Notes: generated by a model from the sequence alone, not told the origin. A DNA stretch of 64,000 bases from Pseudochelatococcus contaminans (GCF_014195635.1 NZ_JACICC010000002.1:310001-374000), one strand, 5' to 3'; shown: positions 1 through 11,419, counted from the stretch's first letter. Numbers and translations: made by a program.

Positions 1-6
1 CAGCAA

Positions 7-1428
7 TTATTCCGCGGCCTTGGCCACGACCACGTCCGCATCGCCTTCGAACGGACGCCCGTTCGTGCGCCAGTAGTCATAGAACTGGGCCAGCGCGGCC
101 GAAGCCAGGCGGGCGCGGTCATTGTCGGCGCGGCTGGTCAGCATCACCGGAGCCTTGGCGCCGAGCACGAGGCCGGCAGCTTCGGCGCGGCCCACGAAGG
201 TCAGCTCCTTGGCCAGCATGTTACCGGCTTCAAGGTTCGGCACGACGAGGATTTCCGCCTTGCCGGCCACCAGAGACGTGATGCCCTTCGTGCGCGCGGC
301 TTCCGTGTCGATGGCGTTGTCCATGGCCAGCGGGCCGTCGACGATGCCGCCACGGATCTGGCCGCGATCGGCCATCTTGGACAGGATCGCCGCGTCGAGC
401 GTCGACGGGATGTTGACGTTGACCGTCTCCACTGCCGACAGCACACCCACGCGCGGCTGCTTGACCCCGCAGGCGATGGCCAGATCGATGGCGTTCTGCG
501 TGATGTCGACCTTGGTCACCAGATCAGGCGCGATGTTGATGGCCGCGTCGGAGATGAACAGGAGGTGATCGAGGGTAGGCACGTCCATGACGAAGGTGTG
601 GCTGATGCGCCGCGAGGTGCGCAGGCCGCCGTCGCGCTTCACCACCTGGCCGAGCAGCTCGTCAGAATGGATGTTGCCCTTCATGATGGCGCGGGCTTCG
701 CCGGTGTTGATCAGCTCAACCGCCTTGGCGGCGGCGGCACGGTGACCGTCCACCTCGATCAGGCGATAGCCGCTGATGTCGGCGTCGAGTTCGGCGGCAG
801 CCTTTTCAATGGCGGCGCGCTCACCGATGAGGATCGGAACGATCAGGCCCTTCTGGGCCGACAGAACCGCACCGCCGAGCGAATTGTGGTCGTCGGGCGA
901 GACGACGGCGGTCGGCAGCGCCGGAAGCTGCGCCGCGCGCGCCACCAGCTTGCCGAAGTGGTCATGCTCGTCGAGGATCAGTTCCGGCAGCGCGTTGGTA
1001 TCGGCCTCAATGCGCTCCAGCGGCACTTCGACCTCGGCGCGGCCTTCGGCCAGCAGGTCGCCGTCGACGCTGGTCACGCGGGTCTCGAAAGTAGCCAGCG
1101 GCTTCTCAAGCTTCTCGGTGCAGCGGACAGAGGCGATGACCTTGTCGCCAAGGCGGACGCGCTTGTGGAACGTCAGGTTCTGCACGCGATAGAGCGTGCC
1201 GGGGCCGGGCAGACGGTTGCCGAGAGCCGCCGAGATCAGCGAGCCGATCCACATGGAAGGGGCGGAAGGCTGTTTGTCTTCGTTGCCGGGCAGGTTGGCG
1301 GGGTTGACGTTACCCGTAACGTGGGCGAACAGGTAGAAATCCTGAGCCGTGGCCGTGCGTTCCACGGAGGCTTCGTCACCCACCTTCAGTTCGTCCCAGG
1401 TGGTGTTGCGAACGGTATTGCTCGACAT
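7..1428 (-). CDS. MaoC-like hydratase / phosphate acetyl(butyryl)transferase fusion
   Basis: 473-residue two-domain enzyme. Residues about 10-145 form a MaoC-type hot-dog fold (a 'FAHVTGNVNPANL' segment, then 'GLLAEGRAEV'-like strands). Residues about 165-470 match the phosphotransacetylase/phosphate butyryltransferase family ('GLIVPILIG', 'IMKGNIHSDELL', 'DGPLAMDNAID'). The family is annotated as bifunctional enoyl-CoA hydratase/phosphate acetyltransferase; the C-terminal half should move acyl groups between CoA and phosphate. The ATG at 1428 is preceded by GGAGAT. It lies 137 bp downstream of the DUF3141 gene on the same strand, and an acetate/propionate kinase would be expected just outside the window (inference). 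Substrate chain length cannot be read from sequence. Confidence 0.88.
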   Translation of the reverse strand: MSSNTVRNTTWDELKVGDEASVERTATAQDFYLFAHVTGNVNPANLPGNEDKQPSAPSMWIGSLISAALGNRLPGPGTLYRVQNLTFHKRVRLGDKVIASVRCTEKLEKPLATFETRVTSVDGDLLAEGRAEVEVPLERIEADTNALPELILDEHDHFGKLVARAAQLPALPTAVVSPDDHNSLGGAVLSAQKGLIVPILIGERAAIEKAAAELDADISGYRLIEVDGHRAAAAKAVELINTGEARAIMKGNIHSDELLGQVVKRDGGLRTSRRISHTFVMDVPTLDHLLFISDAAINIAPDLVTKVDITQNAIDLAIACGVKQPRVGVLSAVETVNVNIPSTLDAAILSKMADRGQIRGGIVDGPLAMDNAIDTEAARTKGITSLVAGKAEILVVPNLEAGNMLAKELTFVGRAEAAGLVLGAKAPVMLTSRADNDRARLASAALAQFYDYWRTNGRPFEGDADVVVAKAAE

Positions 1429-1436
1429 CGTTCAAT

Positions 1437-1488
1437 CTCCTTGGGAAAATCCCGCTTCCGGGGACAAATCCCGCTCCTTGGGAAAATC
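1437..1488 (-). repeat. 15-bp direct repeat duplicating a Shine-Dalgarno region
   Basis: CTCCTTGGGAAAATC occurs exactly at 1437-1451 and 1474-1488, a 37-bp period. On the minus strand each copy carries AAGGAG, and the copy nearer the gene is the ribosome binding site of the MaoC/Pta fusion. The spacer also holds a second AATCCCGCT pair. It looks like a local tandem duplication. Confidence 0.8.
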
Positions 1489-1565
1489 TCCGGCCCGCCG
1501 CGTGCGGCCAGCCGGAGAAAGGGTTGGAAGGGAGCTTCCCGACGGAAGCCCCCCGAAGGCGAGCA

Positions 1566-3878
1566 TTACTCGGCGGCGGCGACCGCAACCGGCTTTGCGG
1601 GCTTTGCAGCGGCGAAAGCTTCTTCCACTTCCTGCAGCGCGATCAGCGCGGCGGGATCGATTTCCTCACGGGTCGGGCCGGCGATCTCGATGGCGAGATC
1701 GATGGCGCGCTTGCGCTCGGCCGGGTCCTTGATCAGGTCGGGCAGCGTCAGCAGCGCCTGTTCGCGTTCCAGTTCCACGATCACGCTCTGCTCGTGGATG
1801 AGGTGGGCGCGAGCCTGCTCGCTCAGCGTGTCGAACGGCGCGGAGCGGGTCAGGATCTGGGCCGAGCGGGCCAGACGCGTGCGGCGCACGTTGCCGCGAG
1901 CCTGTGCGAGGATGATGAGGATACGCACCACGCCTTCGGCGAAGCCACCCTTGTCCACGCGGGCAAGGATTTCCTGCACTTCCGTACGGGCACGCAGATC
2001 GGTCTCGGTGTTGTCGCTCTCTGCGGCGCGGCGGCGCAGCTCTTCCTTGCCGACAGCCTGCATCCACGGAGTGGTGTAGATCGACAGGAAGGTAAGTTCC
2101 TTCATCGCGTCGTTCACGTCGCGCCAGCCGTCGAGCGCGTTCTCAATCGCATCCGCCCAGACGTTCTGCAGGGCGAAGAACGCGTTGTCCTTGCTGACCG
2201 GATGACGGTTTTCGCGCACCTGCTCGGCGATGCCGGCGACGGGCGCAACCAGCGGGTTCTCGTCGGAGACGGCGACGCGCTGCACGCGCGGCCAGGCCGA
2301 CTTGAAGTAACGGTCGGCGCTTTCCGGCGTCACGACCGAACGCACGAGCGGACGCACCGCCAGTTCGTAGAACGAAGCGCCAAGCTGCGAGTAGCGTGCC
2401 ACGGCGGCGAAAGCAGCGTTGTCGTCCGGGCCGGCATCGATGGCCTTGATGTCGTCGATGGTGCGCGGCTCAAGGCTGATGTGCAGACGCTCGGGACCGT
2501 CTTCCAGCACCAGCTCGTAGAGACCGGGCGCCAGCGCCTCGATGGCCTCGATGGTGCCGGCGATGGCATCGTGCTCACGGCCGGCGACCTTCGCGGACAC
2601 GAAGATGCCGAGATGGCCGATGGACTGGTGAACGATGTAGATGATGCGCTGGCCGCGGGCCTTGATGTTCTCGGCCGAACCGTAGAGGTCGACGATCCAG
2701 TTCAGGGCCTGCTGCGGCGGGGTGATATTGTCGCCGACAGAGGCGAACACGATCACGGGGCATTCGATGTCGCGCAGGTCGATGTTCTTGTGGCCCAGCC
2801 TGGACGTACCCGTGCCCAGCTTGTTACCGACGAACAGATCTTCGACGATCCAGCGGATTTCGGCCTCGTTCATGAAGAAGAAGCCCGACCACCAGCGCTC
2901 GAAGTCCAGGAAGCGCGGGCCTTCGGTGTCGACCTTGGCGTAGAGGTTGTAATACTTCTTCCACCAAGTGTTGCCGGGGCTCATGTTCTCAAAGTTCGTC
3001 ACCAGCGCCGAGCCGTCAAACAGGCCGTTGCCGAGATCGGACGAGAACAGCGCCGGCACGATACCGCCGTTGAGGCCGGCGGAGTAGCGCATCGGGCTGC
3101 GGCCCTCGGGACCGGACCAATAAGACAGCGGCGCACCGGAAATGGCGACAGCGCCGATCTTCTCCGGGTTGGAGGCGGCGAGCAGCATGCTGGCCCAGCC
3201 ACCCTGGCAGTTACCAATCACCACCGGGCGCGGCGCCTTCGGGTGACGCTCGGCGATTTCGTTGAGGAACGCGCCCTCGGCCTCGCACACGTCAGCAAGG
3301 GTCTGGCCCGGCTCCGGCTTCGGGCGGAACACGACGAAGTAGCACGCGTGACCGGCGCGCAGCGCCACGCCAACCTGGCTCATGGGCTTCATGCCGCCGA
3401 TGCCGGAACCGTGGCCGGCGCGCGGATCGATCACCACGAAGGGGCGCTTTTCGTCATCAATGACGGTGCCTTCCGGCGGAAGGATGCGCAGCAGCGAGTA
3501 GTTCACCGGGCGCGGCAGCGAACGGCCATCGATAATGGTTTCGTACTGGAAGTCGAGCACCGGCGGCAGGCCGGCTGCTTCGTGTGCGAGATAGTTGTCG
3601 CCGCGCTGGCGCAGCACGTCGAGGTAAAGCACCGAGCGCTCGGCGGCATCGACGACGTACTCCGCCCATTCCTTGGCGAAATCGAGCGGGGTGAGCGAGC
3701 TGAGCGCCTGCTGGGTACGGGCGGTGCGATCGAGAGCCTCGTTGGCCTGGGTCGTCGCGATGGTGCTGGCTGCGTCAGACAGATTGTTGCCGATCCGGCG
3801 GGCGGCGGCAAGCTGCTGGTCCACGATTTTCTCGGTCAGCGCGATCCGGTCATTCAGCGTATCATTTACCTGCGTCAT
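1566..3878 (-). CDS. DUF3141-family alpha/beta hydrolase resembling PHA synthase
   Basis: About 770 residues from the ATG at 3878, which has GGAG eight bases upstream; an in-frame ATG at 3899 adds seven residues but has no better site. The family (DUF3141) has no settled function. The alpha/beta-hydrolase core shows a nucleophile elbow G-N-C-Q-G-G, with Cys rather than Ser, at about residue 224. A 'GDNITP' segment carries a candidate acid (Asp about 383) and 'GHLG' a candidate base (His about 422). This Cys-Asp-His order and spacing resembles PHA synthases. The N-terminal 100 residues and the C-terminal 300 residues are helical and charged. The gene sits upstream of the MaoC/phosphotransacetylase fusion, as is usual for the family. 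A role in acyl-CoA or hydroxyacid metabolism is inference. Confidence 0.85.
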   Translation of the reverse strand: MTQVNDTLNDRIALTEKIVDQQLAAARRIGNNLSDAASTIATTQANEALDRTARTQQALSSLTPLDFAKEWAEYVVDAAERSVLYLDVLRQRGDNYLAHEAAGLPPVLDFQYETIIDGRSLPRPVNYSLLRILPPEGTVIDDEKRPFVVIDPRAGHGSGIGGMKPMSQVGVALRAGHACYFVVFRPKPEPGQTLADVCEAEGAFLNEIAERHPKAPRPVVIGNCQGGWASMLLAASNPEKIGAVAISGAPLSYWSGPEGRSPMRYSAGLNGGIVPALFSSDLGNGLFDGSALVTNFENMSPGNTWWKKYYNLYAKVDTEGPRFLDFERWWSGFFFMNEAEIRWIVEDLFVGNKLGTGTSRLGHKNIDLRDIECPVIVFASVGDNITPPQQALNWIVDLYGSAENIKARGQRIIYIVHQSIGHLGIFVSAKVAGREHDAIAGTIEAIEALAPGLYELVLEDGPERLHISLEPRTIDDIKAIDAGPDDNAAFAAVARYSQLGASFYELAVRPLVRSVVTPESADRYFKSAWPRVQRVAVSDENPLVAPVAGIAEQVRENRHPVSKDNAFFALQNVWADAIENALDGWRDVNDAMKELTFLSIYTTPWMQAVGKEELRRRAAESDNTETDLRARTEVQEILARVDKGGFAEGVVRILIILAQARGNVRRTRLARSAQILTRSAPFDTLSEQARAHLIHEQSVIVELEREQALLTLPDLIKDPAERKRAIDLAIEIAGPTREEIDPAALIALQEVEEAFAAAKPAKPVAVAAAE

Positions 3879-3950
3879 GTCCTGCACTCCATCCATCATT
3901 GCGGGTAACAGGCCGGTTGCCTGCCCTCCCGACGCGCCCGTATGCGCGAA

Positions 3951-3975
3951 GCCAGCTCCCTCTCAGGGAGCTGGC
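3951..3975. other. Perfect 10-bp hairpin in the 393-bp gap 3879-4271
   Basis: GCCAGCTCCC and GGGAGCTGGC flank the loop TCTCA. Neither side has a T run, so it is not a standard terminator. It lies about 75 bp upstream of the DUF3141 start and could be part of its leader. I see no gene in the rest of the gap. Confidence 0.5.
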
Positions 3976-4271
3976 AATGGCTGCTGAAGCGATACGATAT
4001 ACGGGGCGCATCGCTGTCGATTCTATCACATCCACAGGCCGGCGGCATCGACCGTTACAGCTTTGAATGATGAGTGTCCCGTGAGGCCATAATAATATGG
4101 TCTCCGTCTGGGCGAGTCTTTGCCACATGCCAATAACGAAGACATGACAGCCGGTGCGATATGGAGGGCTTTTCCTGTTTCATGGATCAGGAGAAAAGCA
4201 AAACGCTGCAACGACGCGAAACAATGGCCTCGCATCGAAACAACATTTTTAGAATATTAATGAATCAAGCT

Positions 4272-5030
4272 TCAGGGAAGTTCCGCGGAGGCCCCGGCGC
4301 CGAAGTTCCAGCGCAGGCCGATCCGCAGATCGTGCGAGCCGCTTTCCCGCAAGGCGAGCGCGGCGGAGCGGCGCGTGCCGGTGTGCAGGTAGCGGTATCC
4401 CACATCGATACTCGCCTGCGGCGTCACCGCGAAGGCGAAACCGCCGCCAACCGCCCAGACCAGATCCGCGCGGTTCCCGTTTCCGCCAAACGCACCGTCG
4501 ACCGACAACCCGTTCCAGCCGGCGCCGACACCGGCCCCGACATAGGGCGTTACCCCATACCAGGTGCCAAGATCGGCATAGACATTGGCGAGCACGGTGG
4601 CACCGGAGATGTGCGCGCGCGCACCATCGGCAGTTCGGATATTGGTGCGTGAACGGTATTCCGCCGTGATATCCGCCCGCAGGACATGCGCGAAACGATA
4701 ACCCGCGCCGATACCGGCGATCCCCCCTCCCGACAAGCCGGGAGAGAAACGGCCGTTCGCCGTCAGCGCCTTGCCAGCCGTGAGCGAGCCGAAACCGGCA
4801 TCGGCCCGCAGATAAAAACCATTATCGCCGGCAGCAAAGAACGGAATGGTATCGAGGTCCGGCGCGTCGGGCAGCGAGACGTCCTCGATCGGCCCGGCGG
4901 CGGCATTCTCCCCGTTCCACTCGGCCGGATGAAGGCGCAACGGAACCTCGTCCGCGCTGGCCGGCGCGATGCAGAGCATAGCCGCCAAACCACCCGCCAC
5001 ACTGCCGAAGAGAAAATTCCGAAACGTCAT
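4272..5030 (-). CDS. Outer-membrane beta-barrel protein (Omp25/Opa-like)
   Basis: About 252 residues from the ATG at 5030, which gives a clean signal peptide (MTFRNFLFG, hydrophobic core, cleavage near ASA-DE). A start at 5090 would place 20 charged residues before it. The mature part alternates short amphipathic strands with Gly-rich turns ('GFYLRADAGFG', 'GIGAGYRF', 'VTPYVGAGVGAGW', 'IDVGYRYLHTG') and ends in strand-like 'LRIGLRWNFGAGA', typical of eight-stranded porin-like proteins of Hyphomicrobiales. It has its own promoter region with a CtrA-type site. No ligand or pore function can be assigned. Confidence 0.78.
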   Translation of the reverse strand: MTFRNFLFGSVAGGLAAMLCIAPASADEVPLRLHPAEWNGENAAAGPIEDVSLPDAPDLDTIPFFAAGDNGFYLRADAGFGSLTAGKALTANGRFSPGLSGGGIAGIGAGYRFAHVLRADITAEYRSRTNIRTADGARAHISGATVLANVYADLGTWYGVTPYVGAGVGAGWNGLSVDGAFGGNGNRADLVWAVGGGFAFAVTPQASIDVGYRYLHTGTRRSAALALRESGSHDLRIGLRWNFGAGASAELP

Positions 5031-5099
5031 CCGCCACAGCCCCTGCGCCGTCCCTCGCCCAAACGGCGCGAACACGCGGGCCACTGTCAACGAACATGG

Positions 5100-5115
5100 T
5101 TAATAACGAATTAAC
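5100..5115 (-). promoter_or_regulatory. CtrA-type binding site TTAA-N7-TTAAC
   Basis: TTAA at 5100-5103 and TTAAC at 5111-5115 are separated by seven bases, the full CtrA consensus of alphaproteobacteria. The site is also part of a 7-bp inverted repeat GGTTAAT/ATTAACC (5098-5116). It lies about 70 bp upstream of the outer-membrane protein start, a usual distance for a CtrA-controlled promoter. Confidence 0.6.
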
Positions 5116-5259
5116 CGTAAAACGCGTTTTGGCCGGAGCCGCCTTCACAACGATGAAGATCGTTCAAATACAAATACATGTCTCCCCCAACCGGCAGTGA
5201 ATGCAGAAAGAGGCAGAAGCCGGCTGCGGGCGCGGCGGACGGACTATATCGACCGCAAG

Positions 5260-5323
5260 TTATTGAAAAATAGAAAAATCAAAGCGCCAGCCATCCTTGA
5301 AATCCGTGAGAATGGCTGGCGCT
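5260..5323 (-). terminator. Rho-independent terminator after glmM
   Basis: A perfect 12-bp stem (5312-5323 with 5283-5294) lies about 45 bp past the glmM stop. On the minus strand it is followed by a T-rich stretch (TTTGATTTTTC, then TATTTTTC). It ends the long tol-ftsH-glmM transcription unit. Confidence 0.88.
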
Positions 5324-5367
5324 CCTTGCATTAACTACATACGCGGTGCCCGCGCTTGCGCAGCGCG

Positions 5368-6729
5368 TCAAGCAACAGCCCGGGAAATTTCATCGACAAT
5401 CTCGTCCACGACCGAATTGACCAGATCGCCATTATCGCCTTCGCCCATCACGCGGATCACCGGCTCCGTCCCGGATGGGCGCACCAGAAGTCGCCCACCA
5501 TCTCCAAGACGCTCACGCGCCCGTTCGATAACCGGCAAAAGCACGTCATCGGAAGGCGCATCCTTGGCGAAGCGCACGTTTTTCAGCACTTGCGGCAGCG
5601 GCTCGAACAGGTGACAGACCTCGCTCACCGGCCGGTCACGGCGGCGAATCACAGCCAGCAGTTGCAAGGCAGCAACGAGACCGTCACCCGTCGTGCCATA
5701 ATCTCTCAGGATGACATGGCCGGATTGCTCGCCGCCCACATTATATCCATCGGCTCGCATCCGCTCCAGAACGTAGCGATCGCCAACCGCCGTGCGGGCA
5801 AGTTCGAGACCGATGCCGCGCAGATAGCGTTCCAGCCCAAGGTTGGACATCACCGTGGCCACGATACCCGGACGCGACAGGCGGCCATCTTCCTTCCAGA
5901 GCGTCGCGATGGCAGCCATGAGCTGATCGCCGTCAACGACCTGCCCCTTTTCATCCACGACGATCACGCGGTCTGCATCGCCATCAAGGGCGATGCCGAT
6001 GTCGGCCCGCGTTTCATGCACCTTGGCGATCAGCGCCGACAGAGAAGTCGATCCCACGTCGCGGTTGATATTAAAGCCATCGGGCTCGACACCGATTGCG
6101 ATGACTTCCGCACCAAGCTCCCAAAGCGCCTCGGGCGCAACGCGATAGGCCGCACCGTTGGCGCAATCCACCACGATGCGCAGCCCTTCGAGGTTGAGCC
6201 CTTTTCCGGGCGTGCGGCCATTGGCTGAAATCGTTTGCTTGGCGAATTCGATATAGCGCGCGTGTACACCCTCGATACGCTTGGCGCGGCCCATGCGCGC
6301 CGGGCTGACAAGCCGGTCGCCGACCCCCGTATCGATCAGTCCCTCGATCTGCGTTTCCACTTCATCCGACAGCTTGTAGGCATCGGGGCCGAAGAGTTTG
6401 ATGCCGTTGTCCTCATACGGATTGTGAGAGGCGGAGATCATCACACCGAGATCGCAGCGCATCGAGCGGGTGAGCATCGCGACCGCAGGGGTCGGCATTG
6501 GGCCGAGCAGCAGCACATCCATGCCCACGGACGTAAAGCCGGCGACAAGCGCATTCTCGATCATGTAACCGGAAAGCCGCGTATCCTTGCCGATAACGAC
6601 GCGGTTACGGTGATCGCCACGCTGAAATGCAAGCCCGGCAGCCTGTCCCACCTTGAGAGCCAGTTCAGGCGTGATCGTTGCATTGGCGCGTCCACGAATT
6701 CCGTCGGTTCCAAAATAGCTGCGCGTCAT
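5368..6729 (-). CDS. glmM: Phosphoglucosamine mutase
   Basis: Converts glucosamine-6-phosphate to glucosamine-1-phosphate for UDP-GlcNAc, and so for peptidoglycan and lipid A. It begins '[13 protein letters not shown]', has the phosphoserine loop '[12 protein letters not shown]' around residue 100, the metal loop 'DGDADR', and a C-terminal '[12 protein letters not shown]' phosphate loop. The ATG at 6729 has GGAAAG just upstream and gives 453 residues, normal for the family; an in-frame GTG at 6741 would add four. It is the last gene of the minus-strand block and is followed by a strong terminator. Confidence 0.95.
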   Translation of the reverse strand: MTRSYFGTDGIRGRANATITPELALKVGQAAGLAFQRGDHRNRVVIGKDTRLSGYMIENALVAGFTSVGMDVLLLGPMPTPAVAMLTRSMRCDLGVMISASHNPYEDNGIKLFGPDAYKLSDEVETQIEGLIDTGVGDRLVSPARMGRAKRIEGVHARYIEFAKQTISANGRTPGKGLNLEGLRIVVDCANGAAYRVAPEALWELGAEVIAIGVEPDGFNINRDVGSTSLSALIAKVHETRADIGIALDGDADRVIVVDEKGQVVDGDQLMAAIATLWKEDGRLSRPGIVATVMSNLGLERYLRGIGLELARTAVGDRYVLERMRADGYNVGGEQSGHVILRDYGTTGDGLVAALQLLAVIRRRDRPVSEVCHLFEPLPQVLKNVRFAKDAPSDDVLLPVIERARERLGDGGRLLVRPSGTEPVIRVMGEGDNGDLVNSVVDEIVDEISRAVA

Positions 6730-7003
6730 ATGTCTTTCCACTGGTTCGCTATCGTGCCGCCGTCGCGTCGAATAAAGGGCTCATGATCTCTCGCCATTTC
6801 GATAAAAAGCACGACGCGATAGCCTGACAACTTTAGGGGCCTTGCTGGCAATACAAGAATTATAGACAAATGTATCATCAAACGCCTTCATCAGAGCCAA
6901 TGCGCGATGCACCGTCAGCAGATGGTGGCCATAAACATCCAGAGATCCGAGATTTGCAGGAAATATGGCTTTCAGGCAGGACAGTCGGGAGACCTCGCAA
7001 TCA

Positions 7004-7027
7004 AACGGCCGGATTTCTCCGGCCGTT
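7004..7027 (-). terminator. Hairpin after ftsH
   Basis: AACGGCCGGA and TCCGGCCGTT form a perfect 10-bp stem with a TTTC loop about 40 bp past the ftsH stop, followed on the minus strand by TTGATT. The U tract is weak, so it may only attenuate reading into glmM. A smaller CGCCG/CGGCG stem lies at 7046-7060. I see no gene in 6730-7065. Confidence 0.5.
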
Positions 7028-7065
7028 ATCTCACGTTTCGTCATACGCCGCCTGACGGCGGTTCG

Positions 7066-9000
<1,935 letters not shown>

Positions 9001-9024
9001 CCCGCAAGGTTAAGAGGCCGCGAT

Positions 9025-9051
9025 TGTCGATAACGCCTCGTGTCGATAACG
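9025..9051. repeat. 11-bp direct repeat in the ftsH leader
   Basis: TGTCGATAACG occurs exactly at 9025-9035 and 9041-9051, a 16-bp period, 25 bp upstream of ftsH. It is either a local duplication or two operator half-sites. The rest of the 258-bp gap to tilS shows only short GC-rich inverted repeats. Confidence 0.6.
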
Positions 9052-9258
9052 GCCCCGTCCCGACACCAGGTCCGGCCCGAACTCCGGTCCGGCGCTGGAT
9101 TATTCTTCCCGGAAAGCACACCGCCTTTCCGACGGACAGGCGCTGACGCGCACATCTTTCCCGGATTGCTGCGCATTCCCGCGTAATTTAGGCATACCGC
9201 CCGCTCTTGCCAAGGTCTCGCAGTGGCGCTTGTCAGCAATAATGCGTGAATCGAACAG

Positions 9259-10353
9259 TCATTCGTCACCGATCGGCCCCGCACCCCGGCCAGCCCTCCC
9301 CCGCAAGCGTGGCGGCTCGGGCGCGATATCGATCTTTCCGGCGCTTGAGAGGCGCACAGTCGCCCCATGCAGCGTGCGGCGCAACGCCGCACCGGCACGC
9401 CGGGCCGCATGCATTTCGCCGCCAAGCCGCTCAAGCCTTTCCAGCGCCACAGGCCGATTCACGCCGGTCACCTGCATCAAAGCCAGCGCCAGCACCCGCA
9501 GGACGATCTCCTCCGGCTCACGCCAGACATCGGACGATACCGTCAGATGGCCACGATCATCCTGAACCAACGTCGAATAATGCCCGGCTGCGATTGTGGA
9601 GAGCGCATCTTCGGCCCGCGCGGCGCGTGCAGCCAGCCGCGTCAGTCTCTCGGGCGTCAAGCCAAGCACCGAACGTTCAGCCTCATGGCCGCGGAGCCGG
9701 GCGCGCGCGAATCGCGGATCTCGATTGGCAGGGTCGTCAACCACCTGCACCCCGGCTTCATCCGTGATCGCGATCAACCGGCGTTTGGGCAGGCCCAGAA
9801 GCGGGCGGGCGAGACGAATCCGCGTTTCCGGCATCTCCGCCACTGGCCGCATCGCCGACAATCCGCCGATGCCGCTACCACCGGAAAGGCGCATCAGCAC
9901 CGTTTCGGCCTGATCGTCGCGATGGTGCGCGGTTACGACATGGCTCGCCCCGTCCGCATACGCTGCATCTGCGAGCAGCCGGTAGCGAGCAGCACGGGCG
10001 GCCTCCTGAATGCCGCTTCGCGGCTTGTTTCCTTGCCAGGTCAGCACCCGGCCCTCAAATCCAAGCCACTGCGCCAGCGCGACCACCGCCCGGGCCTCTC
10101 CGGCAGCGGATGGCCGCAAACCGTGATCCACGCTGGCAACAACGACGGCGGGCGTCCCGCGAAGGGCCGACCATCGTGCCGCGAGCAACATCAGGGCAAC
10201 CGAATCAGGACCGCCGGACACGGCGAGCACCAGCTTTGGCGCATCGGCAAGCAGCGCGAATAATTCCTCGATCTCGCTGTCCGCGATGGAATCGAACGGC
10301 AGCAAGCGCGGGTCGCGGGTCAATAACGGCGTGTTATTGCAAAATTCGGTCAT
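9259..10353 (-). CDS. tilS: tRNA(Ile)-lysidine synthase
   Basis: Modifies C34 of the CAU-anticodon tRNA-Ile to lysidine so that it reads AUA. The PP-loop ATPase motif 'LAVSGGPDSVAL' lies at about residues 43-54, and 'VVTAHHRDDQAETVLMRLSGGSG' is the conserved downstream signature. At 364 residues it is on the short side, with a reduced C-terminal domain, as in many alphaproteobacteria. It lies 58 bp downstream of cpoB in the tol-pal block. Confidence 0.95.
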   Translation of the reverse strand: MTEFCNNTPLLTRDPRLLPFDSIADSEIEELFALLADAPKLVLAVSGGPDSVALMLLAARWSALRGTPAVVVASVDHGLRPSAAGEARAVVALAQWLGFEGRVLTWQGNKPRSGIQEAARAARYRLLADAAYADGASHVVTAHHRDDQAETVLMRLSGGSGIGGLSAMRPVAEMPETRIRLARPLLGLPKRRLIAITDEAGVQVVDDPANRDPRFARARLRGHEAERSVLGLTPERLTRLAARAARAEDALSTIAAGHYSTLVQDDRGHLTVSSDVWREPEEIVLRVLALALMQVTGVNRPVALERLERLGGEMHAARRAGAALRRTLHGATVRLSSAGKIDIAPEPPRLRGRAGRGAGPIGDE

Positions 10354-10411
10354 GAAGCCGGCTCAAATGGCGACGGCGATCAGCGCGGAAAGACGATTGG
10401 GCGCACGGCGC

Positions 10412-11419
10412 TCATGCGCATCGGGCGCGAGCGCGGGCAACACCTTCGCGCACTTCCGGGCCAGCATTGGGATACTTGCGAAGCGTTTCAGCCAAAGTCG
10501 CGCAGGCCTGATCGCGAGCGCCAAGCGCGTCGAGCGAAATGCCAAGCCTGAGCATGCCCTCAGGTGCACGCGGACTGTTGGGGAAGGCAGTGGTTACGCG
10601 AAGATATTGTTCGGCCGCCTCACGATAACGGCCACGAAAAAAATAACTTTCACCGAGCAGAAACGTCGCCTCCGGGGTCAACCTGTCACGCGGATGGCTT
10701 TGTAGAAACTCGCGAAATTCCATCTCGGCGGCGGCAAAGTCCTGCCGGCGCAACGATGCCTCCGCATTTCTGAAACCGGCCTGCGGATCGCCCGGCGACG
10801 TCGCGGCAACGGAGGGAATATCGGCCACAACGCCCGTGTCCGGAACCTCGGGAGCCTGCGGTGTCGCAGCCAGGCCGACAGCACCGAGGTCAAGAGGGGC
10901 GCCCGCCCCACCCGGCTCCAGCGGCGTCGACATCGCGGGAGTGTCGATGCGCGGCAACGCCAGCACCGGCGGTGAAAACGGCTCTTCACCTGCCGCGCCA
11001 TCGGGGAAAGCCGACTCGGCTGCGCGTCCGGCAGAAATGGACGACGCCGGCTGTGCCGGCGTCGTGGTCTGCGTAACCTGCTGCGTGCCCCCGACGTCGT
11101 CGGATCGGGGGTCAGCGGGCGTAATGTCTGAGCGTTTCTGTTTCGCGGGGGCTGCCCCGCTCGACTCCTGGAAACGGAACTCGACATCCTCCTGAAAGCG
11201 CTTGAGCTGCTCTTGCAGGCGGCGGTTCTCGAACTCGAGCTTTTCAACGGTGCCCGACATTTCGCGCACCTGGTTTTCCAGCCGGTTGAGGCGCAGGAAG
11301 AACTCGGATGCATCCTGCGCGGCCGACTGCCCGGCCGAGGCCATGAGCAATACGACCGGCAGCAGAAGCGCCGCGAGCGCCAACCCTGCGCGGGAAAAAA
11401 TCAAACGACGTGCGGTCAT
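10412..11419 (-). CDS. cpoB: Cell division coordinator CpoB (YbgF), TPR protein
   Basis: Periplasmic partner of TolA that links peptidoglycan synthesis to outer-membrane constriction. From the ATG at 11419 (GAGGTT upstream) it has 335 residues: a signal peptide ending near 'SAAQD', a coiled coil (about residues 40-85, 'RLENQVREMSG...ENRRLQEQLKRFQ'), a long low-complexity Pro/Ala/Thr linker, and C-terminal TPR repeats ('FLLGESYFFRGRYREAAEQYLRV', 'MLRLGISLDALGARDQACATL'). An upstream in-frame TTG at 11425 is less likely. Confidence 0.93.
   Translation of the reverse strand: MTARRLIFSRAGLALAALLLPVVLLMASAGQSAAQDASEFFLRLNRLENQVREMSGTVEKLEFENRRLQEQLKRFQEDVEFRFQESSGAAPAKQKRSDITPADPRSDDVGGTQQVTQTTTPAQPASSISAGRAAESAFPDGAAGEEPFSPPVLALPRIDTPAMSTPLEPGGAGAPLDLGAVGLAATPQAPEVPDTGVVADIPSVAATSPGDPQAGFRNAEASLRRQDFAAAEMEFREFLQSHPRDRLTPEATFLLGESYFFRGRYREAAEQYLRVTTAFPNSPRAPEGMLRLGISLDALGARDQACATLAETLRKYPNAGPEVREGVARARARCA

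Noticed and set aside
1524-3908. Long plus-strand open frame antisense to the DUF3141 gene
   Set aside because: Same cause; the minus-strand frame has clear family motifs.
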